Below are positions 1 through 10,613 of a stretch of 64,000 bases of DNA, piece after piece. The position numbers were made by a program, and so were the translations under genes. The stretch covers positions 1 through 64,000 of the forward strand of contig CAVOZC010000002.1 of NCBI GenBank assembly GCA_963700865.1, given 5' to 3'. This DNA is from CAVOGJ01 sp963700865 (GTDB lineage: Bacteria; Planctomycetota; Planctomycetia; Pirellulales; Pirellulaceae). How positions within the stretch are numbered: the stretch's first letter is position 1; each line of letters begins with the position of its first letter. Below the pieces are notes generated by a model. That model made no database searches. It had not been told where the DNA came from and saw only the letters and a list, made by a program, of their open reading frames with translations.

Positions 1-1352
1 CCTGCTGCACGAACTGAACGAACATGGCCGACCCACGGGCCGCGTTCGGCCCGTGGACGAGGCCGATTTACCGGTCGACCTGCCGCGACTTGATGACTTC
101 AAACCGCACGGACGGCCCGAGCCTCCGCTCGACAAGTGCCGGAAGAGTGGCTCTATCCCGTCATCGATGGCGTGCGGTACAAACGCGAAACCAACACGAT
201 GCCCCAGTGGGCCGGCAGTTGCTGGTACTATCTTCGCTTTCTCGATCCACGGAACGACAAGGCTCCGGTGACCGCCGACGTCGAACGAGCCTGGATGCCC
301 GTCGATGTGTATGTGGGTGGGGCGGAACACGCGGTGCTACACCTGCTTTACGCCCGCTTCTGGCACAAGGTCCTTTTTGATCGGGGCTGGGTCAGTACGC
401 CCGAGCCGTTCCAAAAACTGATCAACCAGGGCATGATCCTGGGGGAAGTCGAGTTGACCGGCTGGCAAGACGACCAGGGCACGTGGTGCAATGCCCAGGA
501 CATTTACGTGGACGCCGAGAAACAACGGACGCACAAATCGACGGGGCGGCCGGTGCACGCGATGCGCGTCGCACCCGAACTGGCCGAAAAACGGGGTGCC
601 GGTTTTGTCCTGCAAGCAAATCCTGAAATTCAGCTCGAGAGCCGCGCTTTCAAGATGTCGAAGAGCCGCGGAAACGTGGTGAATCCCGATCAGGTGGTGG
701 CCGAGTATGGAGCCGATTCGCTGCGCCTGTACGAGATGTTCATGGGACCGCTGGAAGCCACCAAGCCATGGAGCATGGATGGGGTCAACGGCGTGTTTGG
801 CTTCCTGTCCCGATCGTGGCGGCTGATCGTGGACGAGAAGAGCGACCAGCTGGCACTCCATCCGGCGGTCCAGGATGTGCCGGCGACCGAGGAGCAACTG
901 CGGGTGCTCCATAAGACGATTCAAGCCGTGACCCATGACACCGAAACGATGAGTTTCAATACGGCGATTGCCCGCATGATGGAATTGGTGAACTTCTTCA
1001 CAAACAGAGTGTGCGGCCCCGAGCCGTCATGGAGAGCTTCGTTCTGCTGCTCGCACCATACGCGCCCCACGTGTGCGAGGAGTTGTGGCAGGTCCTCGGT
1101 CACGCGGACACGCTGGCCTATGAACCGTGGCCGACCTGGGATGCCGCCTACCTGCGGGAAGAGACCCAGGAAATTCCGGTGCAGATCAATGGTAAGGTCC
1201 GCTCCAAGGTGACCGTACCCGCCGAGGCAAGTCGCGATGAGACGCTGGCGGCCGCCTTGGACGATGCCAAGGTGGCAGAACTGCTGGCCGGCAAGGTGCT
1301 CGTGAAGAGCATCGTGATCGAGGGCCGGATGGTCAATCTCGTCGTCAAATAG
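1..1352 (+). CDS. leuS: Leucyl-tRNA synthetase, C-terminal part (5' end outside window, two frame breaks)
   Basis: Charges tRNA-Leu with leucine in the cytoplasm. About 450 C-terminal residues are present. The catalytic-core stretch PQWAGSCWYYLRFLDP lies near 205-255, the class I signature KMSKS at 652-666, and the helical anticodon-binding domain follows. The protein ends with the short C-terminal domain containing QINGKVRSKV and stops with TAG at 1350-1352. The reading frame changes twice: near 131-141 (just before PEEWLYP) and near 1006-1012 (before RPRAVMESF). Each break is repaired by adding one base, most simply a second G. Both sides match LeuRS, so the gene is probably intact in the organism and the breaks are sequence errors. 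Identity is certain; the breaks being errors is inference. Confidence 0.95.
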
Positions 1353-1637
1353 GTCGCCGCCGCTGGCGACCCCTATGGCTCGTCCGCAGTCAGCGAGGGC
1401 GGGTGACGGCCCGCGGCCGCTGCAGGCGTTTCCTTCGTTGCAGGCCGCACAAGACTCTCCCGGTCAGGCAAAAAATTCCGTCGTGCCATAGGCCGCAGCT
1501 TGCCCGACCGCGACGGCGTGGTATTTTTCCGCGTGGTCAAGCTATGCCGGCCGCGCCCATCTCGCGATGGTCGGCAACATTGATCGCTCCCGCCTTCCCC
1601 AGCCTGCCAACAACCTCCCGCCCAAAAGGTCTGCGCC

Positions 1638-2222
1638 ATGACCGGTTCGTTTCGCGATTATGTGGGTCAACCGCCTCGCTCCCAGGCCCAGCCCAGGTTG
1701 CCGTCCCGAGGAAAGGTCTTGTGCGTATTCGACGATTCGCTGCTCGTGCAGACGCTGGAACCGGCGATTGTCGCCAGCGGCTTCACACTGCTGCGAGCGC
1801 GACACGGCATGCATGGATACTGGATGGCGCTCACCGGCGCTCCCGAGCTCATCGTGACCGATATTTCTGACCCGACCCATAATGCCGATTACTTGATCGA
1901 GTGCTTGAAGCGGAACGCCAAGACGCGGAGCATTCCCGTCGTGGCGCTCATCCACGCTGGTCAGCAAGCCGCCGCGAAGGCGTCCTGCCTGAAGGAAGTG
2001 TCGCTGTGCGTGACGAGGGACATTTCAGCGACCGATCTCATTCAGAAAATCAAGTTATTACTTGACGGCGGACAGACGTTTCGCATCGATCCGGATCCGC
2101 AGCAGGCACGCAGTGTCGATGCGGTCTTCTCTGAACTGGGCCACCACGGCCGCGTGCGAACACCCAGAATCGTGGCCAGAATGCTCAAGTCCCAGCAGAA
2201 GTCGGAAGCCAATCGCGATTAG
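1638..2222 (+). CDS. Response-regulator-like receiver domain protein, degenerate
   Basis: 194 residues. After a ~25-residue polar N-terminus, residues ~26-145 have the layout of a CheY-type receiver: an acidic pair (FDDS, Asp32/Asp33) after the first strand and an aspartate in LIVTDIS (Asp75) where the phosphoacceptor is expected. The conserved lysine of the fifth strand (usually followed by proline) is not seen; the equivalent stretch reads VSLCVTRDIS. There is no DNA-binding or enzymatic output domain; the C-terminal ~50 residues are basic and unrecognised. It may bind a partner without normal phosphotransfer. It stands alone downstream of leuS, with no histidine kinase nearby. The start is the ATG at 1638. 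Confidence 0.65.
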   Translation: MTGSFRDYVGQPPRSQAQPRLPSRGKVLCVFDDSLLVQTLEPAIVASGFTLLRARHGMHGYWMALTGAPELIVTDISDPTHNADYLIECLKRNAKTRSIPVVALIHAGQQAAAKASCLKEVSLCVTRDISATDLIQKIKLLLDGGQTFRIDPDPQQARSVDAVFSELGHHGRVRTPRIVARMLKSQQKSEANRD

Positions 2223-2343
2223 TGCCGGGTTACGGGGTGCGCTGAGTGTGGCTGGGGCTTCCTGGGGCCTCCCGCCGCGGTTCTTAAGGCATGGGCGGTC
2301 CAAAGTCTGGCGACTTTGTCCCGACCCACGTTTCACGAGCGTC

Positions 2344-2507
2344 GTTCAACCGTCAGCCAGAAGAAATCGCGGGGACAAGCTGCGATCGGTGGGAAGTGGC
2401 TACCGCGATTTCTGGCGGCGTACGCGCGTACGCCGCCGAAGACATGCCGGTGCGTAACGACGCGTGGTACGATGTTAGCGGCATGCTTCTCTGGCTAACG
2501 GTTAAAC
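2344..2507 (-). repeat. Three-hairpin TIR element, single copy (reverse orientation)
   Basis: A 164-bp element bounded by inverted ends GTTCAACCGTCAGCCAG (left) and CTGGCTAACGGTTAAAC (right). Between the ends lie an AGAAATCGCGG / CCGCGATTTCT hairpin, the perfect 24-bp palindrome GGCGGCGTACGC/GCGTACGCCGCC, and a CATGCCGG / CGGCATG hairpin. It is the reverse complement of the copies at 24.1-24.9 kb, with scattered substitutions but conserved stems. The flanks are partly shared too (a GTCTGGCGACTT motif, and the polypyrimidine stretch next to the right end). No ORF is credible here. It looks like a non-autonomous MITE- or REP-like element. Confidence 0.8.
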
Positions 2508-2768
2508 CAAGAAAAAGGGTGGGTAATGACGAGGTCTGGCGACTTCGGCTACGGAAGGATCGTCGTGGCTGGGGCTTCCAGCCACGGTCCTTTCCAACCA
2601 CAGCCACGAAATTGACTGCGCCGAGGCGGTGATCAACCCGCTACGGTGCCGCGCCGCAAAACCGTGCCTCGGCTCGCTAACTTTGCTACACTATCCCCTT
2701 CCCGACCGCACCATACGGGTGGTCGATCGGTTGGGCAATTCGCCACCGGACTGCCGCGAGCCGTCACC

Positions 2769-4580
2769 ATGATGCACTTACGAATCCTGCGGGCAAGCGT
2801 CTGTTGTTTCAGCTTGGCGATGCTGCCGGCCGAGCTATGCGGAGAGACGCTCGCAACGCGGATTTTTCCTAAGGCAACCTCGCTGATGCTCCAGATCGAG
2901 GACGCGCGGGCCCTTCGTGAGGCCTGCGGGGAAAGCGGACTTGGGCAGCTTTGTCAGGATCCGTCCCTGCGGCCGCTCCTGGAGGACCTGTGGTCGGTCG
3001 CGGAAGATTCGCTCGTCGAGTTTGAAAAGCGGCTGGATACCAAGCTGGTGGACCTGGTCGAGATGGTACAAGGCGAGCTGGCGTTTGGAGTCGTGAAACG
3101 GCCCCGAGATCGCCCTGGATTCCTGCTGCTGATCGAGTTGGGAGATCGCCCGGAAATACTCCGCGGCCTGCTCGAGCGACTCCAGGAGATGCTGCTCGCG
3201 CAAGGCACCGAGTTCAGCGAAGAGAAGATTGCGGAAATTCCGGTGTCGGTTTTTCGTTTTGGCGGTAGCGGCGAAGAAGGATCGGCTTCCCGCTCGCTGA
3301 TCATTTGCGAACGCGACGAATATGTGCTGCTCGCGACGCAGGCGGATATCTTGGAACGTTCCCTCGCCCTTTGGAATGGCGGCGCACAGGTCAAGTCGCT
3401 GGGCGAGGATGAGATTTATAAACAGTCATTCAAGCTGCTCGATCGTACAAAACGTGGCGAATCGCAGGTCCGTTTCTATGTCGATCCGATTGCCTTGGCG
3501 TACACCGTCACGGGCGGCAATCCTGCCGCCCAAGCTGGCTTGGCCACCATTCCGCTGTTGGGGCTGAAGGATGTTGAGGCCTTGGCCGGTTCGCTCACGC
3601 TCGATCAAGGGGGACTCGATTGGGTACTGCAGGCGCACTTGTTTATTGACGGAGACCGGCAGGGTATTCCGCAAATGCTGTCGTTTGATAATTATCCAGC
3701 GCAACCTCCCGCCTGGATTCCCGATGATGTGACCAAGTTTTCCGAATTCCGCTTCCAACCCCAGCAGACCTTGACGGCATTCCGGAAGTTGTTTGACCTG
3801 TTTCGCGGAGAAAATGCCACGGAAAATGCTCTCCGTGAGAATATTTCCGAGCGCATCGATCTCGATTTCGAGAAACAGATCATCCCTGCGTTGACCGGCC
3901 AATGTGTGCGGCTGGAGCGGCTGGTTCAAGATCACCTCAACCCGTCTTCCGCCTTCGGCCTGCAATTCCGTTCCGCGACGCAGGCGAATGATGTGCTGCA
4001 GAAGTTAGTCACCAAGTTTAACTTTCCCGAAGAGTCGATCGGTAGCCGGAGCATGTTTGTGCTCCGCCGCAATCGCGAGCGGGCGGAGAGCGCACAGGCC
4101 GAGTCGCCAGGCGACACTTCCGAGTCACCCGGTCGGCGGCGGAGACTGATTCGCCGCAATACCGCGGCCCTGGCGGTGATCGATGATTTTCTCGTCTTCG
4201 CGGACGATCGCGAATTGCTGTCCGATCTGCTCGCCGACCGTCGACGTGGATCGCTCCGCGAACGGGAAACGTATCGCACGGTGCGCTCGGCGATGAAGAA
4301 TGACTTGGGGCTCGAACGGACGAGCTACGCATTGTGGGTCGATGCGGCTGCTGAATGGCGGCAGCGATTCGCCTTGCTTTCGTCTCCCGACGTCATGGCA
4401 CGCATGCGGGAAAGGGCCCAATCGCAACCGTGGGCCATGGCCGCCATGCAGTCGCTCAACGACCATCCTTTGCCACCATTCGACGCCATTGAACGCTACT
4501 TTGCCCCCAGCGGGGCGGCGATGACCAATGAAGAGAGCGGCTTCCATCTGACCGCTTTCAGCCTGAAGGCGGCCGAATGA
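2769..4580 (+). CDS. Exported protein of unknown function
   Basis: About 603 residues from the ATG at 2769. The frame is open further upstream, but that start places a typical signal peptide first: MMHLRILRASVCCFSLAML followed by a probable cleavage after AELCGE. The mature part is soluble, mixed alpha/beta, with no further membrane segment. An Arg-rich linker (SPGRRRRLIRRNT) lies about 460-475 residues in. Repeated phrases such as FLLLIELGD, SLIICERDEYVLLA and ALAVIDDFLVFADDRELL suggest two or more related modules. I do not recognise a catalytic motif. Such long secreted proteins without a named domain are common in planctomycetes (DUF3352-like architecture is possible, not established). The next gene begins ~240 bp downstream. 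Confidence 0.75.
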   Translation: MMHLRILRASVCCFSLAMLPAELCGETLATRIFPKATSLMLQIEDARALREACGESGLGQLCQDPSLRPLLEDLWSVAEDSLVEFEKRLDTKLVDLVEMVQGELAFGVVKRPRDRPGFLLLIELGDRPEILRGLLERLQEMLLAQGTEFSEEKIAEIPVSVFRFGGSGEEGSASRSLIICERDEYVLLATQADILERSLALWNGGAQVKSLGEDEIYKQSFKLLDRTKRGESQVRFYVDPIALAYTVTGGNPAAQAGLATIPLLGLKDVEALAGSLTLDQGGLDWVLQAHLFIDGDRQGIPQMLSFDNYPAQPPAWIPDDVTKFSEFRFQPQQTLTAFRKLFDLFRGENATENALRENISERIDLDFEKQIIPALTGQCVRLERLVQDHLNPSSAFGLQFRSATQANDVLQKLVTKFNFPEESIGSRSMFVLRRNRERAESAQAESPGDTSESPGRRRRLIRRNTAALAVIDDFLVFADDRELLSDLLADRRRGSLRERETYRTVRSAMKNDLGLERTSYALWVDAAAEWRQRFALLSSPDVMARMRERAQSQPWAMAAMQSLNDHPLPPFDAIERYFAPSGAAMTNEESGFHLTAFSLKAAE

Positions 4581-4823
4581 TCTGGTCACAGGCGTCCGGC
4601 AGCGACCCGCTGCCTACTGCCTGTCCGCAGTCTTCGCCCGTTGGACGATTCACAACCCTCGGGGATCGGTTTTACGAGAGGCAGCCGAATTTGCTGCTTG
4701 ACCCTGCCGATTTCGCCGGATAGCCTCAACGGAATCACCCCCGGATCGCTTGTCTCGCCGCCGCGCGTCGCGAGCTACACTTGAGAATTGTCCGCTCTGA
4801 ATGACCCACTTGGGAGCCTTGCC

Positions 4824-6296
4824 ATGCCGCTTCGTGTCCTTTTTGTCACCTTGATTTTTCTTGTCTCGACCACCGTGAACGTCACTGCCGTCGCGGGGAC
4901 GGCGGCCGCGGCTGGTCCGCCATCCACGCAATCGTCCGAGGGCGGCACTGCCGACAAGCCGGCTGCCGACGAAGCCCAGCAGGACGACCAGGGCGAAATC
5001 AAGAACGAGGTGGGCGGAGAGGACAAAGACGCGGCGACTTCCGCTGCCGAAGGCAAGAAGGATCAAGAGGGCAAAGCTAAGGAAGAGAAAGAGGACGAAG
5101 TTAAACTGGGCGGCAAGTTTGTTCCGGCGCAAGCGACCACCATCGTGAAACGTCCGCGGGAATGGAAAGAGATGGAGGTCGTCAAGGCTGTCGAGCACGG
5201 TGCCCGTGTCAAAAAAGGGGACGTGCTTGTGGAACTCGAGACGGAAAAGCTCGATTTGGCAATCGAGGAATTGCAGTACGACATCAAGCTGGGCCAGATC
5301 GGCTTGGAAGAGGCAGAAGAAGCGCTCGACTTGTTGCGGAAATCGAATGCCTTGGCCATGGAGTCGGCTCGGCGGAATGAGCGCCGCGCGGCGGAAGATC
5401 TCAAGCGATTTCTGACGTTGGATCAAGATGCTTCGAAGGAAGCGATCGAGTTTTCGCTGAAGAGTTCGAAAAACTGGCTCGCCTACCAGGAAGAGGAACT
5501 GAAGCAGCTCGAACAGATGTACAAAGAGGACGATCTCACGGAAGAGTCGGAGGAGATTATCCTGAAGCGGACGCAAGACAGCGTGGACAGTGCCCGTTTC
5601 GCGCTCCGCCGCGCCGAGCAGGCTCACGATCGCGGCCTGGAAGTCGAGTTGCCACGCAAGCACGAGGAACTCGAAGCCGCCGTGCAAGAGGCAGCCATCA
5701 GCCTTGAAAAGGCCAAGGACACACTTCCCTCCAAGGAAACCCAGGAAGAGCTGAAACTGAAGAAACTGCAACTGGCTCAACAGAAACTCAAAGCCAAGCT
5801 CCAGCGACTGGAAGAAGATCGTGAAACGATGCGAATCAACGCGCCGACCAGCGGCATCGTCTATTACGGCGAAGGAAACGATGGAAAATGGCCGGCCGCC
5901 GATTCGCTACGGGCCATGCTCACCACCGGTGGTGCCCTCAAGCCCAATCAAACCATCATGACCGTCGTCGACGCGCGTCCCTTGCATGTCGTGGCCACGA
6001 TCTCTGAAAAGGAACTGCGGCACGCGCGCGAAGGCGCCCCGGTTGAGATCGAACCGGTCGCTTTTCCCGAGCTGGAATTTGACGGCACCATCCGTGAGAT
6101 TTCCGAAATTCCCGTGGCCGACGGCAGATTCCGAGTGGTCGTGGACGTGAAAGTGCCCGACGACTGCCCCCAGATCATGCCCGGCATGTCCTGCACCGTC
6201 GAATGGGACCTGCCCGCTGCCAAGGACGACGATGATGCCGCGAGCGAAGATGGCGACGAAGATGACGACGAGGACGGCGACGAGGACGGCGAATAG
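4824..6296 (+). CDS. HlyD/RND-type periplasmic adaptor (membrane fusion protein)
   Basis: About 490 residues. The ATG at 4824 puts a signal sequence first (MPLRVLFVTLIFLVSTT). An acidic/Ala-rich linker follows, then a lipoyl-like half motif (VEHGARVKKGDVLVELET), a long charged coiled coil of about 200 residues, the second lipoyl half (MRINAPTSGIVYYGEG) and a beta-barrel segment (ARPLHVVATISEKELRHARE). This is the domain order of adaptors that bridge inner-membrane transporters and outer-membrane partners. The C-terminus is an unusual Asp/Glu run (DDDDAASEDGDEDDDEDGDE). No transporter gene lies next to it, so the partner is unknown. It shares orientation with the following cyclase-fold gene. 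Confidence 0.85.
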   Translation: MPLRVLFVTLIFLVSTTVNVTAVAGTAAAAGPPSTQSSEGGTADKPAADEAQQDDQGEIKNEVGGEDKDAATSAAEGKKDQEGKAKEEKEDEVKLGGKFVPAQATTIVKRPREWKEMEVVKAVEHGARVKKGDVLVELETEKLDLAIEELQYDIKLGQIGLEEAEEALDLLRKSNALAMESARRNERRAAEDLKRFLTLDQDASKEAIEFSLKSSKNWLAYQEEELKQLEQMYKEDDLTEESEEIILKRTQDSVDSARFALRRAEQAHDRGLEVELPRKHEELEAAVQEAAISLEKAKDTLPSKETQEELKLKKLQLAQQKLKAKLQRLEEDRETMRINAPTSGIVYYGEGNDGKWPAADSLRAMLTTGGALKPNQTIMTVVDARPLHVVATISEKELRHAREGAPVEIEPVAFPELEFDGTIREISEIPVADGRFRVVVDVKVPDDCPQIMPGMSCTVEWDLPAAKDDDDAASEDGDEDDDEDGDEDGE

Positions 6297-6392
6297 GAAA
6301 TGCCAACGCTGGGGCAGTCGATGCGTGGGATAGGCTTCTAGCCTGTCTTTTCCGAAGGAGCTGGGTGGACCATAAGCTTGAGAGGGGACAGA

Positions 6393-7659
6393 ATGCAAAG
6401 CCGCGAGTCGCTGCGGATGATTCTCACGATCGGTTTGCTGATCGGTGTGTGCTGGGCCAAGGTCACGTGGGCCGATCCGGAGACGCCTGTGGCGACGGAA
6501 AGTTCGCCGGAGGTTGAGTCAGCCGCCGCGGCGGATGATCCCGCGACCTCGGAATTTCTGACCGACACCCCCCGCCCTGCCCCCATCCTGCCGCTCCCTC
6601 CCGAATCGCTCAACGAGTCCATTGAGCGCGGTGTGACGTTCCTGCTGGAGAGTCAGAACCAGGACGGCAGTTGGGGATCGGCAACGCGGACCAAGGGCTT
6701 GAACATCTACGCCCCGGTTCCGGGGGCCCACCAGGCCTTTCGCGCGGCCGTGACCGGCTTAGCCCTCTCGGCGTTGATCCAGTCACAGGACATGCGGCCC
6801 AAGGTCACCGCGGCGATCCAGGCGGGTGAGGATTGGATGATTGAAAATCTGTCCCGCGTGCGCCGCGCCACAGGCGATGCCATCTACAATGTGTGGGGGC
6901 ATGCCTTCGCGATGGAGGCCTTGGTCGATCTGCTCGGCTATGGAGACCAATCGTCCGATCGAATCGAGAAGTTAAAGGAAATGATTGCCAGTCAGGTCGA
7001 GATGCTCGATCGGTTTGAATCGGTCGACGGCGGTTGGGGCTATTATGACTTTCGCGCGGAAGCGCGCACGCCGACGTCCAGTCCGACCAGCTTCACTACC
7101 GCTACCGGGCTGATCGCGTTACTACGGGCCCGCGAGGCGGGCGTCGCGGTTCCCGAAAAGGTGCTTCAGCGGGCGGCAGCGACCATTCGCAGGCAGCAAA
7201 AGCCCGACTTTTCCTACTATTACTCGTTTGATCCGCCCGCCACGGCCCAGCCGATGCGGAGCATCAATCGACCGGGTGGCAGTCTAGGCAGGTCCCAGGC
7301 CTGCAATCTGGCGCTGCGAGCATTCGGGGACCCGAAGATCACCGATGAGGTCCTGAACGTGTGGCTCGATCGCCTCTTCGCCCGCAACGGTTGGCTGGAT
7401 ATCGGCCGCAAGCGGCCGGTGCCCCATGAGTCGCACTTTCTCGTCGCTGGCTATTTCTATTATTACGGACACTGGTACGCGGCGCACGTTTCCCTTGCTC
7501 GAGGAAAGCGATCGCGAACGGCACCAGGCGCAGATGAGTCGTCTGCTGACCGGCTTGCAGGAACGCGATGGCAGTTGGTGGGACTATCCGTTCTACAACT
7601 ACCACCAGCCGTATGGCACCGCCATGGCTGTGATGACGCTCGTGCATTGCCGTCCCTGA
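6393..7659 (+). CDS. Secreted terpenoid-cyclase/prenyltransferase-fold protein (one frame break)
   Basis: About 420 residues in two frames. The ATG at 6393 follows an AGAGGGG ribosome site, and the product starts with a signal peptide ending near VTWADPE. The body carries QxxDGSW-type repeats of the alpha/alpha toroid (ESQNQDGSWGS, VDGGWGYYDF, QERDGSWWDYPF) seen in squalene cyclases and prenyltransferase beta subunits. The catalytic DxDD motif is not seen, so enzymatic cyclisation is unproven; planctomycetes carry many such exported toroid proteins of unknown role. Near 7480-7486 the frame shifts, after YYYGHWYAA and before TFPLLEESDRERHQ. The C-terminus is intact in the second frame. A +1 insertion or loss of a CG pair explains it. 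Confidence 0.8.
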
Positions 7660-7687
7660 TGAGGGTTGTCGGCCGTCGCGGCCCGCA

Positions 7688-8935
7688 TCAACGATCCTGC
7701 CCGAGAACGATCGGTACGCGGACCTCTCGCCCCTCGCGGAGCACGGTCAAGATGACTTGATCTCCCGGCTGCCGCTGCTCAATCATCTCCAAAAACGTAT
7801 CCGCCGTCATGCAGGGTTGGCCGTCAATTGCGATGATCGTATCGGCACGGCTGCGATCGATATAAGTTCGCTCGAAGATCAAGCCGCCGCGCTGCGCTCG
7901 CTCCCGCGCCGCGCGAAAGCCGGCGATCCCAGCCCGTTCGGCCGGACCATCCGGAATGACTTGTGCCACCACCAGACCGTTGGCCGTTTCCAGGACCTGA
8001 GCGATGCCGGCGTCCGCCCGCATCACGCGGCCGTTGCGAATCAGCTGCGGGACCACCCGTCGGAGCGTATTGGCGGGGATCGCAAAACCAATCCCGGTGT
8101 TTTCACCCGTGCCACTGGGACTGGCGATGGCCGTATTCATGCCAATCAATCGCCCTCGGCTATCGAGCAACGGCCCCCCCGAATTGCCCCGATTCAGGGC
8201 CGCATCGATCTGCAAGATCGATTTCATCGTCCGTCCCGTCTTGGACGGCAGCGAACGGTTGAGGCTGGATAGGATGCCGACCGTCAACGTCCGCTCCAGA
8301 CCGAACGGATTACCGATCGCGTAGACCTTTTGCCCGACGCGTAGACGAGTCGATTCGCCCAGGTCGATGGGGTAGAGATTCTCCGGTGGTGCGTCGATTT
8401 TGAGCACGGCCACGTCGTTCGGGGGGTCGGTTCCGACCAGGGACGCGCGATACGAGTTTCCGTCGTACAGCGTGATCATGGCCGATTCGGCGTCCTCGAT
8501 CACGTGATAATTGGTGAGCACGTGCCCCTGCCCGTCGATCACGGATCCGGAGCCACTCCCCTTCATTGGCTCGGCCCGCATGATCGACAGCGGGTTGGAA
8601 AAATTGCCCCGCGAGATCACCGTTGTAATATTGACGACGCTGCGGTTGGCCCGCTCATACACGTCGATGTTGACCCGCTCCTCCGGAGTCCATTCATCGT
8701 CCAGCTCGGGATGGCTCGCGAAGCGGGAATCGACGTTAGCGGGCCGCGGAAACACGGGTCGTTCGGTGGAGACTTGCGCCAGCAGTTCTCCCTCCCATTC
8801 ATTCTGTAGTGGCTCGCGTAGCCAGGTCGGTGTTTCGGCCACGGCGGGTTGGGTGAACGTCAGCTCTTCGAGTGACCGCGAGACGATCGCGCCGACGACG
8901 GCCGACGCGAGCACGATGGCAATTGTTTTCTTCAT
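7688..8935 (-). CDS. HtrA/DegP-type periplasmic serine protease
   Basis: 415 residues, convergent with the preceding gene. An N-terminal hydrophobic segment (residues 4-19) serves as signal or anchor. The trypsin-like domain spans ~90-300 with the triad His144 (TNYHVIE), Asp174 (NDVAVLK) and Ser252 (GNSGGPL). A single PDZ domain (~305-415) contains the carboxylate-binding region and ends ILTVLREGREVRVPI. DegP-family enzymes degrade or refold damaged envelope proteins. One PDZ makes it closer to DegS/HhoB-type members than to two-PDZ DegP. All catalytic residues are present. Confidence 0.92.
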   Translation of the reverse strand: MKKTIAIVLASAVVGAIVSRSLEELTFTQPAVAETPTWLREPLQNEWEGELLAQVSTERPVFPRPANVDSRFASHPELDDEWTPEERVNIDVYERANRSVVNITTVISRGNFSNPLSIMRAEPMKGSGSGSVIDGQGHVLTNYHVIEDAESAMITLYDGNSYRASLVGTDPPNDVAVLKIDAPPENLYPIDLGESTRLRVGQKVYAIGNPFGLERTLTVGILSSLNRSLPSKTGRTMKSILQIDAALNRGNSGGPLLDSRGRLIGMNTAIASPSGTGENTGIGFAIPANTLRRVVPQLIRNGRVMRADAGIAQVLETANGLVVAQVIPDGPAERAGIAGFRAARERAQRGGLIFERTYIDRSRADTIIAIDGQPCMTADTFLEMIEQRQPGDQVILTVLREGREVRVPIVLGQDR

Positions 8936-9267
8936 GGTTCTCCTCCCTCGTCTCTGGGCGAATCAATGGAACGCGCGTGACCACGCGGTTGATGGGACCG
9001 TCGCCAAAGAGCAACCGCCTGCCGCGGGCGGTCTCTGCCGCCCGTTGGTATCCGCTTTACGGCCGCCGGACAAGATCGGTTCAGCCGAAGCAGGCGGTAG
9101 GCGCTGGGTTCCGGGACCGGCGTGGCAAAGTCTGCCGCGTACGCCCGCGGCGCACGGTGAATCGGCAACCCGTGTCTTCCCGCCCCGTCTGGTCGCTGCG
9201 GTCGCATCTCGTTCTACTATCTATCCTGAAATCACTGAACCGCTCCGGACTTACAGGAACGTCGACC

Positions 9268-10613
9268 ATGCCGCAAATCCAAGCCTTTCATGGGCTCCGT
9301 TACGACTTGGGCCATGTGGGCTCACTCAGTGATGTGATCGCCCCTCCCTATGACGTGATCGATGGCCAATTGCAGAAGTCGTTGTACGAACGGCACCCGG
9401 CCAACGTGGTGCGGTTGATCTTGAATCGGCAGGAACCGGGCGACGAAACGGGGGAAGAGCGCGTGCGCGGGCCGCCGCCTTCCTGCGAAACTGGAAGCGG
9501 GAAGGCGTGCTGACCGCCGAATCGCAGGCGGCGGTTTACGTCTACCAGCAGGAGTTTTCCTGGGATGATCAAACGTACACCCGCATGGGCTTCATGAGTC
9601 GCGTGCGGCTGGAACCGTTCGGCACGGGAACGATCTATCCGCATGAAGAGACCCACTCGGCGGCCAAGGCCGACCGGTTGAAGTTGTTGCAGGCCTGTCA
9701 GGCCAACCTCAGTCAGATCTTCGGCGTCTTTCCGGATGACGCCAATGAGGTCCGTCAGTTGCTGCAGACGGCCATTGCGGACCAGACGCCGCTCGAGGCC
9801 ACCGACCATCTGGGGGTCGTGCATCGCCTGTGGCCGGTCACGGACGTGAAAGTTATTTCCGAGTTGACCGCCCTGATGGGGCCACGACCCACCTTCGTGG
9901 CGGACGGTCATCATCGCTACGAGACGGCCTGCAACTATCGTCAGCAACTGGCCGATGCGGGAGAGCTGACCGACGACCATCCGGCGAATTACGTGTTGAT
10001 GATGTGCGTCGGCATGAGCGATCCGGGCATGATCGTCCTGCCGACCCATCGCCTGTTCCGCGGCTTGCCGGCGCTGACGAGTGACGAGTTGGCCGCCCGA
10101 CTGGGCGACTATTTTGAAACGCGGATCATCGGCGCGGGGGCCGACCTGGCCGGACCGATCTGGGAAGAGATCGAGTTGGAGGGGGAACAGGGTACGCTGG
10201 GGCTGTATACGGCGGCCGATGATCACTGGCTGGTGGCCAAGGTCACGCCGGCCGGTCGAGCCAAGATGGCGGAGATCGCCCCGGACCATTCCGCGGATTG
10301 GCAAGCGCTGGGCGTCAGCCTGTTGCACCGTCTCGTGATCGATACGCAACTCGCATCGCCCGAATTACCCAAACCGATGTACGTACACAGCGTTGCTGAG
10401 GTGATCGAGGGGCTCCGGGCCGGGGACACGACGGGGCGCGACGCCACGGGACAACAAGGCCAGGGCGGCAAGTTCCCGTTGGCCGCCCTGGTGATGCCGG
10501 CCAGCCTGGACGACGTGCGACGGATCAGCGAATTGGGTGAGCGGATGCCCGCCAAGAGCACGTATTTTTATCCCAAGTTGCTGAGCGGCCTGGTGCTGAA
10601 TCCGGTCAGTTAG
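9268..10613 (+). CDS. DUF1015 family protein (one frame break)
   Basis: About 448 residues. The N-terminal part starts MPQIQAFHGLRYDLGHVG and contains IAPPYDVID, a typical DUF1015 opening. The family hallmark VADGHHRYETA is at about 9900-9930. The frame changes near 9463-9466: GEERV is followed by RAAAFLRNWKREGVL if one G is restored in GTG(G)CG. The biochemical role of the family is not established; members occur widely in bacteria and are cytoplasmic. It is divergent from the HtrA gene, with ~330 bp between them as a shared promoter region. Confidence 0.85.

Noticed and set aside
4650..5780. 376-residue minus-strand ORF opposite the HlyD-type gene
   Set aside because: It mirrors the coiled-coil region; high GC codon bias keeps the opposite frame open.
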